64,000 nt of DNA, from the NCBI RefSeq assembly GCF_002812705.1, contig NZ_CP025030.1:1364001-1428000 (forward strand), read 5' to 3'. Positions 1 to 8,377 of this stretch are shown in pieces (the stretch's first letter is position 1; every line of letters begins with the position of its first letter). The notes beneath the pieces are model-generated. The model did not search any database. It was not told the origin of the DNA and saw nothing but the letters and a program-made list of their open reading frames with translations. This stretch comes from Achromobacter spanius. GTDB taxonomy: Bacteria > Pseudomonadota > Gammaproteobacteria > Burkholderiales > Burkholderiaceae_B. The position numbers and the translations under genes were made by a program.

Positions 1-231
1 GAGTTCGCGCGTCTTGGCCGCGATGGCTTCGCGCAACGGCGCGACGCCAGGCATGTACGGATACTGGTTATGGCCATTGGCCATGGCCTGGGTCACCAAC
101 GCACACAGCGCGGGGTCGGGATCGAAGTCAGGAAAGCCCTGGCCCAGGTTGATGGCCTTGTGTTCGATGGCCAAGCGGCTCATGACGGTGAAGATGGTGG
201 TGCCAACGTCGGGAAGTTTGGATCGGATCAT
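1..231 (-). CDS. PLP-dependent aminotransferase, N-terminal fragment
   Basis: The reverse strand reads from an ATG at 231 off the left edge, giving 77 residues. They include INLGQGFPDF (residues 27-36) and HNQYPYMPGVAPLREAIA (54-71), typical of the N-terminus of fold-type I aminotransferases of the methionine / kynurenine aminotransferase group (YbdL-like), which transfer amino groups using pyridoxal phosphate. The catalytic lysine lies outside the window, so substrate cannot be judged. It is divergent from the AbrB-type gene, with 83 bases between the starts. No strong ribosome binding site is visible before the ATG. Confidence 0.8.
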   Translation of the reverse strand, partial: MIRSKLPDVGTTIFTVMSRLAIEHKAINLGQGFPDFDPDPALCALVTQAMANGHNQYPYMPGVAPLREAIAAKTREL

Positions 232-314
232 GGTGAACGCGAAGGAGTGCGCAATGGGCGGAGAAAGTTCTCGTAAGTATCCCACTAACTCATAATTCGG
301 TTTTCGCGATCGCG

Positions 315-1370
315 ATGCAGGTGGATGGAATGGTGGGTCAGAATGTGTTGTTGAGGGTGTTTGGGGGATTGGCGCTTGCGCTGGCTGGCGCGCTGTTGGC
401 GCTGTGGATGCATATGCCTTTGCCATGGATGCTGGGCGCGTTGTTCGTCACTGCCGCCACGCGGATCGCGGGTGTGGGCACGGTCTGCCCGCGGCCGGCG
501 CGCAACGGGGGGCAATGGGTGATTGGCACGTCGCTGGGTTTGTACTTCACGCCGCAAGTCATCGGCCACATCGGCAGCAATGCCGGCCCCATCGTCGTCG
601 GCATGTTGTTTGCGTTGGGGCTCGCGTTCATGGGGACGGCGATGCTACGCCGCTACACCGATGCGGATCTCAAGACAGCCTGGTTTTCCTCGGCCATCGG
701 CGGGGCAAGTGAAATGGCCAGCCTGGCGGAGCGCCATGGGGCGCGTATCGACCGCGTGGCAACGGCGCACAGTGTGCGGGTGCTGTTGGTCGTGGTGACG
801 GTGCCATTCATATTCCAGTGGTGGGGCGTGGCCGGGCTCGACCCGACGGTGCCGGGCCCGACGGTTGTCGACGGCGTCGGCCTGGCCGCGCTGGTGGTGC
901 TGACGTGTATGGGCGGCATGGCATTCATGAAGCTGCGCTTGCCGAACCCTTGGGTGTTGGGGCCGATGTTGGTGGCGATGCTGTTGACGTCGTGGAGCAT
1001 TGAACTGTCCGCGTTGCCGGACTACGTGCCCAAGGCGGGGCAACTGCTTATTGGTTGGTCCTTGGGCGACCGTTACCGTCCTGACTTTTTCCGAGCGGCG
1101 CCGCGCTTCATCGCGGTCGTGGCGACGTTCACCCTGGCCGCCTTGGGCCTGGCATTTGGCCTGGGGGCGTTGCTGTCTTACTGGTCGGTGGCGCCCGTGC
1201 CTACGCTGATCCTGGGCACTACCCCGGGCGGCATCGCCGAGATGGCCATCACGGCCAAGGTGCTTCAACTGGGTGTGCCGGTTGTGACTGCTTTTCACGT
1301 CACGCGCATGGTGTTCGTGGTGATCGTGACAGGGCCGATTTATGCGCTTCTGGCGCGCCGGCAGGGCTAA
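315..1370 (+). CDS. AbrB family membrane protein
   Basis: A 351-residue, very hydrophobic protein with about ten predicted membrane segments. It has two similar halves, each with a short Pro-Trp-Met/Val-Leu-Gly motif (LPWMLGAL near residue 35; NPWVLGPML near 213). This is the duplicated architecture of the AbrB / AmoA-like family (COG3180), found in the inner membrane; some members are annotated as regulators or ammonia monooxygenase, but the biochemical role is not established. An alternative ATG at 330 is better placed after AGGTGG, so the true start may be five residues downstream. It is apparently monocistronic. Confidence 0.8.
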   Translation: MQVDGMVGQNVLLRVFGGLALALAGALLALWMHMPLPWMLGALFVTAATRIAGVGTVCPRPARNGGQWVIGTSLGLYFTPQVIGHIGSNAGPIVVGMLFALGLAFMGTAMLRRYTDADLKTAWFSSAIGGASEMASLAERHGARIDRVATAHSVRVLLVVVTVPFIFQWWGVAGLDPTVPGPTVVDGVGLAALVVLTCMGGMAFMKLRLPNPWVLGPMLVAMLLTSWSIELSALPDYVPKAGQLLIGWSLGDRYRPDFFRAAPRFIAVVATFTLAALGLAFGLGALLSYWSVAPVPTLILGTTPGGIAEMAITAKVLQLGVPVVTAFHVTRMVFVVIVTGPIYALLARRQG

Positions 1371-1613
1371 TTCCGCAGGGCGGTACTTCGGGCAAGTCTG
1401 AAAAATGCGACATTGGGGTAAACAACAATATGAGGTGCCAATGCCGGATGAGTATGCTGATTCCGCAGTTGATTCAAGCAGCGCGCGGACTCGTTCTGTT
1501 GCTTGGCGACGAGCGGGAACATAGCAGCAACCCAGGGTTTCCCACCGGTTGTTCAGTTCTCACGGCGTCCTTGATTCATTGCATTTCGAGTTAATTACAG
1601 GACGCTAGAAAAA

Positions 1614-1820
1614 ATGGCTCAGAAGGGCAAAGTTAAGTGGTTCAACGCCGACAAGGGTTATGGCTTCATTACCCCCGATGTTGGCGGAACCGAAGTTTTC
1701 GCACACTTTTCCGCCATCCAGGGCCGCGGCTATCGCAGCCTGAACGAAGGGCAGGAAGTCGAATTCGAAGTTAAGGATGGTCCGAAAGGACCTCAAGCGG
1801 CCGAGATTCGCCCGCTTTAA
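1614..1820 (+). CDS. Cold-shock domain protein (CspA family)
   Basis: A 68-residue single cold-shock domain, the usual length for the family. RNP1 is visible as KGYGFITP (residues 15-22) and RNP2 as VFAHFSAI (29-36), the aromatic surface that binds single-stranded RNA and DNA. Family members act as RNA chaperones in the cytoplasm and can prevent hairpin formation during transcription or cold stress. The long untranslated stretch upstream (about 240 bases from the previous gene) fits the long 5' leaders of such genes. A terminator follows closely, so it is probably transcribed alone. Confidence 0.93.
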   Translation: MAQKGKVKWFNADKGYGFITPDVGGTEVFAHFSAIQGRGYRSLNEGQEVEFEVKDGPKGPQAAEIRPL

Positions 1821-1865
1821 ATCGGGAAATCCCCTTTTCCCGTCCGCCAGGTTCAACCTGGCTAC

Positions 1866-1905
1866 AACGCCCCAAGATCTTCGGATCTGGGGCGTTGTTT
1901 CATTT
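1866..1905 (+). terminator. Rho-independent terminator after cold-shock gene
   Basis: The stem AACGCCCCAAGATC pairs with GATCTGGGGCGTT around a TTCG loop, with one bulged base, and is followed by TTTCATTTT. It lies 46 bases after the cold-shock stop codon. Confidence 0.85.
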
Positions 1906-2003
1906 TGGGAGCCGGTTGCGGGCCACTGCCCGAAGGTTTGCCCGGCTCTTCCAATGCGCTGTTGTTAGTGTTCACTAACATATCCTCCAGCCTTGGATAA
2001 CTC

Positions 2004-2012
2004 TGTGGATAA
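2004..2012 (-). promoter_or_regulatory. DnaA box (consensus)
   Basis: Exact TTATCCACA on the minus strand, directly followed by the AT-rich AATTATTTTT stretch; a candidate box next to the unwinding region. Confidence 0.75.
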
Positions 2013-2323
2013 TTATTTTTGAGCATCAGGAAATATGTGCTCATTAATGAAGCAGCGGCATTGGCTTCGACAGGGTTTTGCACAGTTTGATGGGTTTCAG
2101 TATTGACATTGCGGCGAGCGGCTTTTCGTAGACGTGCGCGCTATCTGTACTCGCGTGCGTATTGTGAAACCTGATGTTTTCCCCATGAAAACGGGGGTTT
2201 GAGGCGATATTCCCGTTGGGCAATGCTGACTGGTGTCCCGGCGTTTAGCGCGTTTTACTTTGCGTTTTATACCGGTTACTGAGCTTCTCTTCGTGGTTGT
2301 TCACAAAGATATCCCCATCCCGG

Positions 2324-2332
2324 TTATGCACA
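2324..2332 (+). promoter_or_regulatory. DnaA box (TTATGCACA)
   Basis: TTATGCACA matches the relaxed consensus TTATNCACA. A one-mismatch box, TTGTTCACA, lies 18 bases upstream at 2297-2305. Confidence 0.65.
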
Positions 2333-2679
2333 GAATTTGCGGCTAAACGCCCAAAAACGCTGGTCTTGGCCTGTGGATAGAAATGGGGATAGGGTAGGCC
2401 GGGCGTGGCTTTATCTTGGGTTTTTGATGTGGAGGCAGGAACGCGAGAGGAGGTTTCGTACGTGTTGCAGCGCTGCATTCCTGGCGGCCCAAGCATCTCA
2501 GCTTGCCCCGGAATTTTTCGCCCCACACTTTGTCCACAGGCTTCACATGAAGCCACGTCCTCCTCCGTATGGATGATGGCGGGCTGGCTTTCGGCGGGGC
2601 AAGATAGTTGTGATGTCAAAGATCACGGCCGGATCTGCGGGAAGTACGCGAGATAAAAATGCGTGGCGCCGTACAACGT

Positions 2680-2688
2680 TGTGGATAA
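2680..2688 (-). promoter_or_regulatory. DnaA box (consensus)
   Basis: Exact TTATCCACA on the minus strand, inside the gene-free origin region. Confidence 0.75.
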
Positions 2689-2826
2689 ATGCCTGGCCGA
2701 ATTTGCGGGTCCGAATTTCGTCGCAATTTGACTGTCCCGAGGCTGCGGAGTTCCCGGTGTTGATAGGCAATTCTATTCTGGCATCCGTGTCATTTCGCGG
2801 TGCTTAAGCGCGGTGGTTTTCGAATC

Positions 2827-2835
2827 TTATCCACA
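2827..2835 (+). promoter_or_regulatory. DnaA box (consensus) beside a parS-like site
   Basis: Exact TTATCCACA. It ends three bases before a parS-like palindrome at 2839-2854, so DnaA and ParB could contact neighbouring sites here. Confidence 0.75.
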
Positions 2836-2838
2836 AAG

Positions 2839-2854
2839 TTTTCCACGTGAAAAA
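2839..2854. promoter_or_regulatory. parS-like site, degenerate
   Basis: TTTTCCACGTGAAAAA matches the parS form found downstream at 14 of 16 positions and keeps the central CCACGTGAAA. ParB affinity is likely reduced by the changes at positions 2 and 15. Confidence 0.45.
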
Positions 2855-3175
2855 TGGCGCCGGATGAATGACCGAGTCGTTGCGATAGCCGGTCCGGGAT
2901 TGGGCACGCTAGTACGCCGGAGAATGTGTTTTCTCCTATGAGAAGCACTGGACACTTGCTCCGCTGGTTGGTCCCTAGGCTATGACGTAACGCGCTGCCA
3001 ATCTCGTTTTTCTGGCCCCCATTCGCTTCAGCATTTTGGAAGTTATCCCCAAAGTTAGTCAGCGAAGTTTGCGACACCATGGACTGGCGTCCGACTCCTA
3101 TTCCTTGTTGATAACTACGCCGTGCGAGGATGTCGAAGCTCTCGAGATTTCACGCATGAGATATCCACTGCCTGA

Positions 3176-3184
3176 TGTGAATAA
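3176..3184 (-). promoter_or_regulatory. DnaA box (TTATTCACA)
   Basis: The minus strand reads TTATTCACA, matching TTATNCACA. It is the rightmost consensus-type box before the parS cluster. Confidence 0.55.
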
Positions 3185-3336
3185 GTAGTGTCCGCATTCG
3201 AAACTTGGATCGGGGCAGGCTGTGGTCGTCGAGACTTCGGATAATTTTCTGGTGCTTAGATGGGTTCCACATCAGAAGCGAAAAAGCACTTCTACCAGTC
3301 GAATTTGACGGTGCACCCTACGGCGTTCTCTCACCG

Positions 3337-3352
3337 TGTTTCACGTGAAACC
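3337..3352. promoter_or_regulatory. parS: parS site, 15 of 16 match
   Basis: TGTTTCACGTGAAACC differs from the perfect palindrome TGTTTCACGTGAAACA only at the last base. It is the left outlier of the cluster upstream of mnmG. Confidence 0.8.
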
Positions 3353-3523
3353 TAAATAGTGGGTTTGTTTTGGGTAAGGGGTAGGGTAGGGCCAGAAAAA
3401 TGATTTTTTTTGGTCGAGACTTGCTCAGTACACCGCATCGTTCCCGATCGCGAAGCTCGCTCAACATTGAATGGGGACAGATATTCCATGGTAGCTCGCA
3501 CGCAGCGACCCATTACGCTCGGG

Positions 3524-3539
3524 TGTTTCACGTGGAACA
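3524..3539. promoter_or_regulatory. parS: parS site
   Basis: TGTTTCACGTGGAACA is the reverse complement of the parS form TGTTCCACGTGAAACA. It is the centromere-like site to which ParB (encoded at 8378-9301) is expected to bind and load. Confidence 0.9.
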
Positions 3540-3619
3540 TAACTGTTTGGCCTGAACACTGCAATTCGGGGCGTTTGTGAGATGGAGGGGAAATTATGCG
3601 GGGCTTCAGTCAGCGAAGA

Positions 3620-3635
3620 TGTTCCACGTGAAACA
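3620..3635. promoter_or_regulatory. parS: parS site
   Basis: Exact TGTTCCACGTGAAACA. It begins the first unit of the degenerate tandem repeat 3620-3756. Confidence 0.92.
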
Positions 3636-3687
3636 TGGAACTTGCATGCCCGCAGGCGCCGACTCCCGGGGTTACCCGTCAAAGTTA

Positions 3688-3703
3688 TGTTCCACGTGAA
3701 ACA
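3688..3703. promoter_or_regulatory. parS: parS site
   Basis: Exact TGTTCCACGTGAAACA, start of the second repeat unit. Confidence 0.92.
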
Positions 3704-3756
3704 TTGAACTGGCATACCCACGGAGCACTGATTCTCGTGGTCAGCCATCAAAGTTA

Positions 3757-3772
3757 TGTTTCACGTGAAACA
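3757..3772. promoter_or_regulatory. parS: parS site, perfect palindrome
   Basis: TGTTTCACGTGAAACA is fully self-complementary. It lies directly after the second tandem-repeat unit. Confidence 0.92.
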
Positions 3773-3797
3773 CTCTGGCCCACTGTCATATTGCAGA

Positions 3798-3813
3798 TGT
3801 TCCACGTGAAACA
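3798..3813. promoter_or_regulatory. parS: parS site
   Basis: Exact TGTTCCACGTGAAACA, only 41 bases after the preceding site, the closest spacing in the cluster. Confidence 0.92.
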
Positions 3814-3861
3814 TACGCGAGGTAAGCCCAACCTATCCCCAATGCGAAGGGCCGTCTTCGA

Positions 3862-3877
3862 TGTTTCACGTGGAACA
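3862..3877. promoter_or_regulatory. parS: parS site
   Basis: TGTTTCACGTGGAACA, the reverse-complement orientation of the TGTTCC form. Confidence 0.9.
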
Positions 3878-3988
3878 AACTGTCCAAGAAATCGGCAGAT
3901 GCAGACATATTTCGCTCGCACCTTAGCTTGGCGTTGCCATTTACCGACGGCAACATAGCTCTTGGCGGCATGGCCACAGGGCCGGGCA

Positions 3989-4004
3989 TGTTTCACGTGA
4001 AACA
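3989..4004. promoter_or_regulatory. parS: parS site, perfect palindrome
   Basis: TGTTTCACGTGAAACA, ending 57 bases before the mnmG start. It probably overlaps the mnmG promoter region, so ParB binding could influence mnmG transcription (inference). Confidence 0.92.
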
Positions 4005-4060
4005 TACAATCCCTGCCTCTATAATGAGCACCGAACGCCTTCTTATCTTTTCTCCCCACC

Positions 4061-5980
4061 ATGGACTATCCCCGCGAATTCGATGTCATCGTCGTCGGTG
4101 GCGGCCACGCCGGCACTGAAGCGGCACTGGCTGCCGCGCGCGCTGGCGCACGGACGCTGCTGCTGACGCACAACATCGAAACCCTAGGCCAAATGTCTTG
4201 CAACCCCTCCATCGGAGGGATCGGCAAGGGCCATCTGGTCAAAGAAGTCGACGCCCTGGGGGGCGCGATGGCTTTGGCTACGGACGAGGCGGGTATCCAG
4301 TTCCGCATCCTTAACGGTTCAAAGGGCCCGGCCGTACGTGCTACCCGCGCCCAAGCCGACCGGGTGCTGTATCGCCAAGCGATCCGTGGCCGGCTGGAGA
4401 ACCAAGCCAACCTATGGCTGTTCCAGCAGGCAGTGGAAGACCTGATGGTGGAAGGGGATCGCGTAGTCGGTGCCGTGACGCAAGTTGGCTTGAAGTTCCG
4501 GGCCAAGACCGTCGTCCTGACTGCGGGTACCTTCTTGAACGGTCTGATTCACGTGGGCTTGCAGAACTATTCCGGCGGACGCGCGGGAGATCCCCCGGCC
4601 ATTTCGCTGGGCCAGCGCTTGAAGGAACTCAAGCTTCCCCAGGGCCGCCTGAAGACCGGCACGCCCCCGCGTATTGATGGGCGCTCCATCAACTACAGCA
4701 TCTTGGAAGAGCAGCCGGGCGATCTGGATCCTGTCCCCGTGTTCTCGTACATGGGCAATGTGGCCATGCACCCCAGGCAGTTACCTTGCTGGATCACCCA
4801 CACCAACGCCCGCACGCATGACATCATTCGCGGCGGGTTAGACCGTTCGCCGATGTATAGCGGCGTGATCGAAGGCGTGGGCCCCCGGTATTGCCCGTCC
4901 ATCGAAGACAAGATCCACCGCTTTGCAGATAAGGAATCGCACCAGGTCTTCCTGGAGCCGGAAGGTCTGGATACGCATGAGGTTTATCCGAACGGCGTGT
5001 CGACCAGCCTGCCGTTCGATGTCCAGCTTGATCTGATCCATTCGCTGCGTGGCCTGGAAAATGCGCACATCATGCGCCCCGGCTATGCCATCGAGTACGA
5101 CTACTTTGATCCACGTGGATTGAAGAGCACGCTTGAGACCAAGGCGATCGGCGGGCTTTTCTTTGCCGGTCAGATCAACGGCACGACGGGCTACGAAGAA
5201 GCTGCGGCCCAAGGGCTGTTGGCGGGTGTGAACGCAGCGCTGCTTTCGCTGGGCCGCGACCAATGGACGCCGCGCCGCGACGAAGCCTATCTGGGCGTAC
5301 TGGTAGACGACCTGGTCACGCGTGGCGTGACCGAACCCTATCGGATGTTCACCTCGCGCGCCGAGTACCGACTAAGCCTGCGTGAAGATAATGCGGATTT
5401 ACGTCTGACCGAGATCGGCCGCCAATTGGGTATTGTGGACGACGCGCGGTGGGATGCATTCAACCGCAAGCGCGATGCCGTGGCGGCCGAGGTCGAGCGC
5501 TTGAAATCATCCTGGGTGAATCCTCGCATCATGCCGGTGGAAATTGCCGAGCCTTTGCTGGGCAAGGCGATTGAACGTGAGTACTCACTAGCTGACCTGC
5601 TGAAACGTCCGAATGTTTCCTATGAAGCATTGATGGCCGCACGCAACGCCGACGGCTCCCTGCTGGCGGGTCCTGGCGTCGTCGCGGACGACATCCTGGC
5701 CGAACAGGTTGAGATCCAAGTGAAGTACGCCGGGTACATCGCCCGCCAGCAAGACGAAGTCCAGAAGCAGATCTCGCATGAACAACAGCCCATCCCGGCC
5801 GATGTCGACTACGACGCCGTGACTAGCCTGTCGTTCGAAGTGCGGCAGAAGCTGAAGACGCACCGTCCGGAAACCGTCGGCCAAGCCGCGCGCATTTCCG
5901 GTGTGACGCCCGCCGCAATTTCGTTGCTGCTTATCCACCTGAAGCGCCTGCACTACGGCTCGCGCAAGCAAGCCGCATGA
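4061..5980 (+). CDS. mnmG: tRNA uridine-5-carboxymethylaminomethyl modification enzyme MnmG (GidA)
   Basis: This 639-residue FAD protein is the expected length for MnmG. The N-terminal dinucleotide-binding motif is [14 protein letters not shown] (residues 9-22), followed by the family signature [16 protein letters not shown] (47-62). With MnmE it installs carboxymethylaminomethyl groups at the wobble uridine of certain tRNAs in the cytoplasm, using FAD, NADH and methylene-tetrahydrofolate. It is first in a run of overlapping genes: its stop overlaps the rsmG start by four bases. Its position beside oriC is a widely conserved arrangement. Codon use and length give no sign of damage. Confidence 0.97.
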   Translation: MDYPREFDVIVVGGGHAGTEAALAAARAGARTLLLTHNIETLGQMSCNPSIGGIGKGHLVKEVDALGGAMALATDEAGIQFRILNGSKGPAVRATRAQADRVLYRQAIRGRLENQANLWLFQQAVEDLMVEGDRVVGAVTQVGLKFRAKTVVLTAGTFLNGLIHVGLQNYSGGRAGDPPAISLGQRLKELKLPQGRLKTGTPPRIDGRSINYSILEEQPGDLDPVPVFSYMGNVAMHPRQLPCWITHTNARTHDIIRGGLDRSPMYSGVIEGVGPRYCPSIEDKIHRFADKESHQVFLEPEGLDTHEVYPNGVSTSLPFDVQLDLIHSLRGLENAHIMRPGYAIEYDYFDPRGLKSTLETKAIGGLFFAGQINGTTGYEEAAAQGLLAGVNAALLSLGRDQWTPRRDEAYLGVLVDDLVTRGVTEPYRMFTSRAEYRLSLREDNADLRLTEIGRQLGIVDDARWDAFNRKRDAVAAEVERLKSSWVNPRIMPVEIAEPLLGKAIEREYSLADLLKRPNVSYEALMAARNADGSLLAGPGVVADDILAEQVEIQVKYAGYIARQQDEVQKQISHEQQPIPADVDYDAVTSLSFEVRQKLKTHRPETVGQAARISGVTPAAISLLLIHLKRLHYGSRKQAA

Positions 5981-6702
5981 CCGCCAACACCAATCTGGCC
6001 GGCACGGACATGGCCGGCCGCCTCTCTCGTGCATGCGAGCAACTGGGGCTGTACGCCGACGCCGCGGCGCAAGCCAAGCTGCTGAACTATCTGGCGCAGA
6101 TGCAGCGCTGGAACCGCACGTACAACCTCACCGCGATTCGCGACCCGCAGCAGATGTTGATCCAGCATCTGTTCGATAGCCTGTCCGCCGTCGTCCCGTT
6201 CAGCCAGGCGCTGGGTGCAGCGGGTGCCGCGGCCAAGATCTTCGACGTGGGATCGGGTGGCGGCCTGCCTGGCGTCGTGCTTGCGATCATGCAGCCCGCA
6301 TGGTCCGTGACATGCATTGACGCCGTTGAAAAGAAAACCGCATTCGTGCGCCAGATGAGCGGCGCGCTGAGCTTGCCGAACCTGCACGCCCGCCATGCGC
6401 GTATCGAAACGCTGGACCCAGCCGAGTGCAACATCGTTACCTCGCGGGCCTTCGCGTCCCTGGACGATTTTGCGCAGCTCGCGGGTCGCCACGTGCGCAA
6501 CGATGGTACCCTCGTCGCGATGAAGGGCAAGGTCCCCGAAGAGGAAATTCAGGCGTTGCATGCGCGCGGGGAATGGCAGGTCGACCACATCCAGCCGCTC
6601 CGCGTGCCGGAGTTGCAAGCAGAACGCTGTCTGATCTGGATGCGCCGCAATGAAGGCCGCAGCGAAGAACGCAGCGAAGGACGCAGTCAAGGAACCCTAT
6701 GA
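5977..6702 (+). CDS. rsmG: 16S rRNA (guanine-527-N7) methyltransferase RsmG (GidB)
   Basis: A 241-residue class I SAM-dependent methyltransferase. The SAM-binding motif is [17 protein letters not shown] (residues 88-104), and [11 protein letters not shown] (46-56) is the conserved N-terminal family motif. It methylates G527 of 16S rRNA in the 30S subunit; loss of it gives low-level streptomycin resistance in several bacteria. It overlaps mnmG and parA by ATGA at each end, so the three are translationally coupled. The C-terminus carries an extra Glu/Arg/Ser-rich tail ([17 protein letters not shown]) beyond the usual fold, of no known role. Confidence 0.96.
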   Translation: MTANTNLAGTDMAGRLSRACEQLGLYADAAAQAKLLNYLAQMQRWNRTYNLTAIRDPQQMLIQHLFDSLSAVVPFSQALGAAGAAAKIFDVGSGGGLPGVVLAIMQPAWSVTCIDAVEKKTAFVRQMSGALSLPNLHARHARIETLDPAECNIVTSRAFASLDDFAQLAGRHVRNDGTLVAMKGKVPEEEIQALHARGEWQVDHIQPLRVPELQAERCLIWMRRNEGRSEERSEGRSQGTL

Positions 6703-7499
6703 AGAATTTACCCCCCAGCACAAATGCCCGCGTCTTCTGCATTGCCAATCAAAAGGGCGGTGTGGGCAAGACGACCACCGCCATCAATTTGGCGGCGGGC
6801 CTTGCCACGCATAATCAGCGCGTGTTGCTGGTGGACCTGGACCCGCAGGGCAATGCCACGATGGGCAGCGGTATCGACAAGAACGCACTGGAATCGAACC
6901 TGTACCAAGTGCTGATTGGCGAAGCCACGATCGAACAGGCCCGCGTGAAGTCGGAGTCCGGTGGCTACGATGTCCTGCCTGCCAACCGCGAACTCTCCGG
7001 CGCCGAGATTGACCTGGTGCAGATGGAAGAACGCGAACGCCAGTTGAAAAGGGCGATCGACACCGTCTCCAGCCAATACGATTTTGTATTGATCGATTGC
7101 CCACCGACTCTGTCGTTGCTCACCCTCAACGGCTTGGCTGCCGCCCATGGCGTGATCATTCCGATGCAGTGTGAGTACTTCGCGCTGGAAGGCTTGTCCG
7201 ATCTGGTCAACACCATCAAGCGCGTGCATCGCAACATCAACGACGACCTGCGTGTCATCGGCTTGCTGCGCGTGATGTTCGATCCGCGCATGACCTTGCA
7301 ACAGCAAGTGTCCGCGCAACTGGAAGCGCACTTCGGCGACAAGGTCTTCAAGACCGTCGTGCCGCGCAACGTGCGCTTGGCTGAAGCACCCAGTTACGGC
7401 ATGCCGGGCGTGGTGTATGACCGCGCGTCACGGGGCGCGCAAGCGTATATCTCGTTTGGCGCCGAAATGATCGAGCGCGTCAGGAAAGACTTCCAGTAA
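6699..7499 (+). CDS. parA: Chromosome-partitioning ATPase ParA (Soj)
   Basis: A 266-residue Walker-type ATPase with the deviant P-loop KGGVGKTT (residues 19-26), a signature lysine inside the loop, and Walker A' / B regions LLVDLDPQGNAT and FVLIDCPPTLSL. ParA dimers bind DNA nonspecifically and are released by ParB-parS complexes, driving origin segregation. A short N-terminal lead (about 10 residues) precedes the ATPase fold, as in chromosomal Soj proteins; there is no HTH extension like that of plasmid type Ia ParA. Its start overlaps the rsmG stop by four bases. An acetyltransferase gene separates it from parB. Confidence 0.96.
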   Translation: MKNLPPSTNARVFCIANQKGGVGKTTTAINLAAGLATHNQRVLLVDLDPQGNATMGSGIDKNALESNLYQVLIGEATIEQARVKSESGGYDVLPANRELSGAEIDLVQMEERERQLKRAIDTVSSQYDFVLIDCPPTLSLLTLNGLAAAHGVIIPMQCEYFALEGLSDLVNTIKRVHRNINDDLRVIGLLRVMFDPRMTLQQQVSAQLEAHFGDKVFKTVVPRNVRLAEAPSYGMPGVVYDRASRGAQAYISFGAEMIERVRKDFQ

Positions 7500-7508
7500 G
7501 CCGTATTC

Positions 7509-8333
7509 ATGTCCGCAGCCACGCTCTTTGTTCCCACCGCGCCACAGGCTTTTTGCACGCCGTCCATCGACGAGCGGGATCGTCTGCGCGTGCGCTTGGA
7601 AGAGGCGGCGCTGAACGCGACGGCCGTCAATGCACAGGTGCTCTATGATGGCTGGCTCGTGCGCTTTGCGCATTCGTCGGCCAAACGCGCGCGCAGTGTG
7701 AATGTGCTGGGGTTATCCACACGTCCGCTGGACGAGCGGCTGGCGTATTGTTCTTCGTTGTATGCGCGCCATGGCTTGCCCATGGTGCTGCGCATCACCT
7801 CCATCGGCCCCGATTTTTCCCTGGATGCCGAACTGGAGGCCCGTGGTTATACCTTCACCGGTGAGACCCGCGTCATGAGCATGTCGCTCGCCCCCACGCT
7901 TAGCGTCCGGGGCGGCCTGTCTTTCACGAACGTCGATACCGATCGCTTCGCGCAAGCGGTCGGCGCCATGCGTGGCTCGGCGTTCGAGCACATCGGTGAA
8001 CATCAAGCGCGTCTGCAAGGATTGGCTGTGGATAAGCAGCCGGTGCTGGCTTTTGACGCGGCGGGGCAGTGTGTTGCCGCGGGCCTGGCCGTCCGCGACG
8101 ATGAACTGCTGGGCCTGTTCGACATCGTCACCGACCCGGGGCATCGGCGTAAAGGCTACGCCGATGCCCTGGTGCAGCATCTATTGAGCGAGGGCGCCGC
8201 CGGCGGCGCCAAGACGGCATATTTGCAGGTCGAGCCGGAAAATACAGCCGCGCGGGCCTTGTATGGCCGCTACGGTTTCAAAGACTGTTACGCGTATTGG
8301 TACCGGTTGCCTGCCGAGCAGCCGGACGCCTGA
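7509..8333 (+). CDS. GNAT family N-acetyltransferase
   Basis: A 274-residue protein whose C-terminal third holds the acetyl-CoA binding segment of the GNAT fold: DIVTDPGHRRKGYADALVQH (about residues 204-223), followed by LQVEPENTAARALYGRYGF. The N-terminal half is GNAT-like but divergent, so it may be a degenerate two-domain protein. The substrate is unknown. It starts 9 bases after parA and ends 44 bases before parB, so it is probably cotranscribed with both, an unusual position for an acetyltransferase. The gene contains two exact DnaA 9-mers (7713-7721 and 8027-8035). Confidence 0.88.
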   Translation: MSAATLFVPTAPQAFCTPSIDERDRLRVRLEEAALNATAVNAQVLYDGWLVRFAHSSAKRARSVNVLGLSTRPLDERLAYCSSLYARHGLPMVLRITSIGPDFSLDAELEARGYTFTGETRVMSMSLAPTLSVRGGLSFTNVDTDRFAQAVGAMRGSAFEHIGEHQARLQGLAVDKQPVLAFDAAGQCVAAGLAVRDDELLGLFDIVTDPGHRRKGYADALVQHLLSEGAAGGAKTAYLQVEPENTAARALYGRYGFKDCYAYWYRLPAEQPDA

Positions 8334-8377
8334 GCCTGGTCTCGGGATACAAAAACAGAAGGAAAGAGGATTTAACT

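Larger units (their letters stand above)
1990..3190. other. Probable chromosomal replication origin (oriC)
   Basis: About 2.1 kb without a credible gene (1906-4060) precedes mnmG. The left part holds three exact TTATCCACA boxes (2004, 2680, 2827), two TTATNCACA boxes (2324, 3176) and one-mismatch boxes at 2076, 2297, 2372, 2530, 3043 and 3106, on both strands. An AT-rich stretch at 2009-2050 adjoins the first box and could be the unwinding element. Context supports it: mnmG, rsmG, parA and parB follow, as in Bordetella and many other bacteria. dnaA is not in this window. The exact limits are my inference. Confidence 0.8.
3620..3756. repeat. Degenerate tandem repeat carrying parS
   Basis: Two units, 3620-3687 (68 bases) and 3688-3756 (69 bases), each begin with the same parS and end with TCAAAGTTA. 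Aligned by eye they agree at roughly three quarters of positions with one indel, so the second parS probably arose by local duplication followed by drift. Confidence 0.75.

Noticed and set aside
14..295. Plus-strand frame at the left edge
   Set aside because: It is antisense to the aminotransferase N-terminus, whose conserved motifs on the minus strand are convincing.
2245..4062. Several 60-125 codon frames in the origin region on both strands
   Set aside because: They are interrupted by DnaA boxes and parS sites in varying frames, lack ribosome sites, and translate the parS repeats into the same peptides, so they are not genes.
5109..5120. ATCCACGTGGAT palindrome in mnmG as a parS site
   Set aside because: It matches parS only in the core; the flanks differ at five of sixteen positions and it lies within coding sequence.
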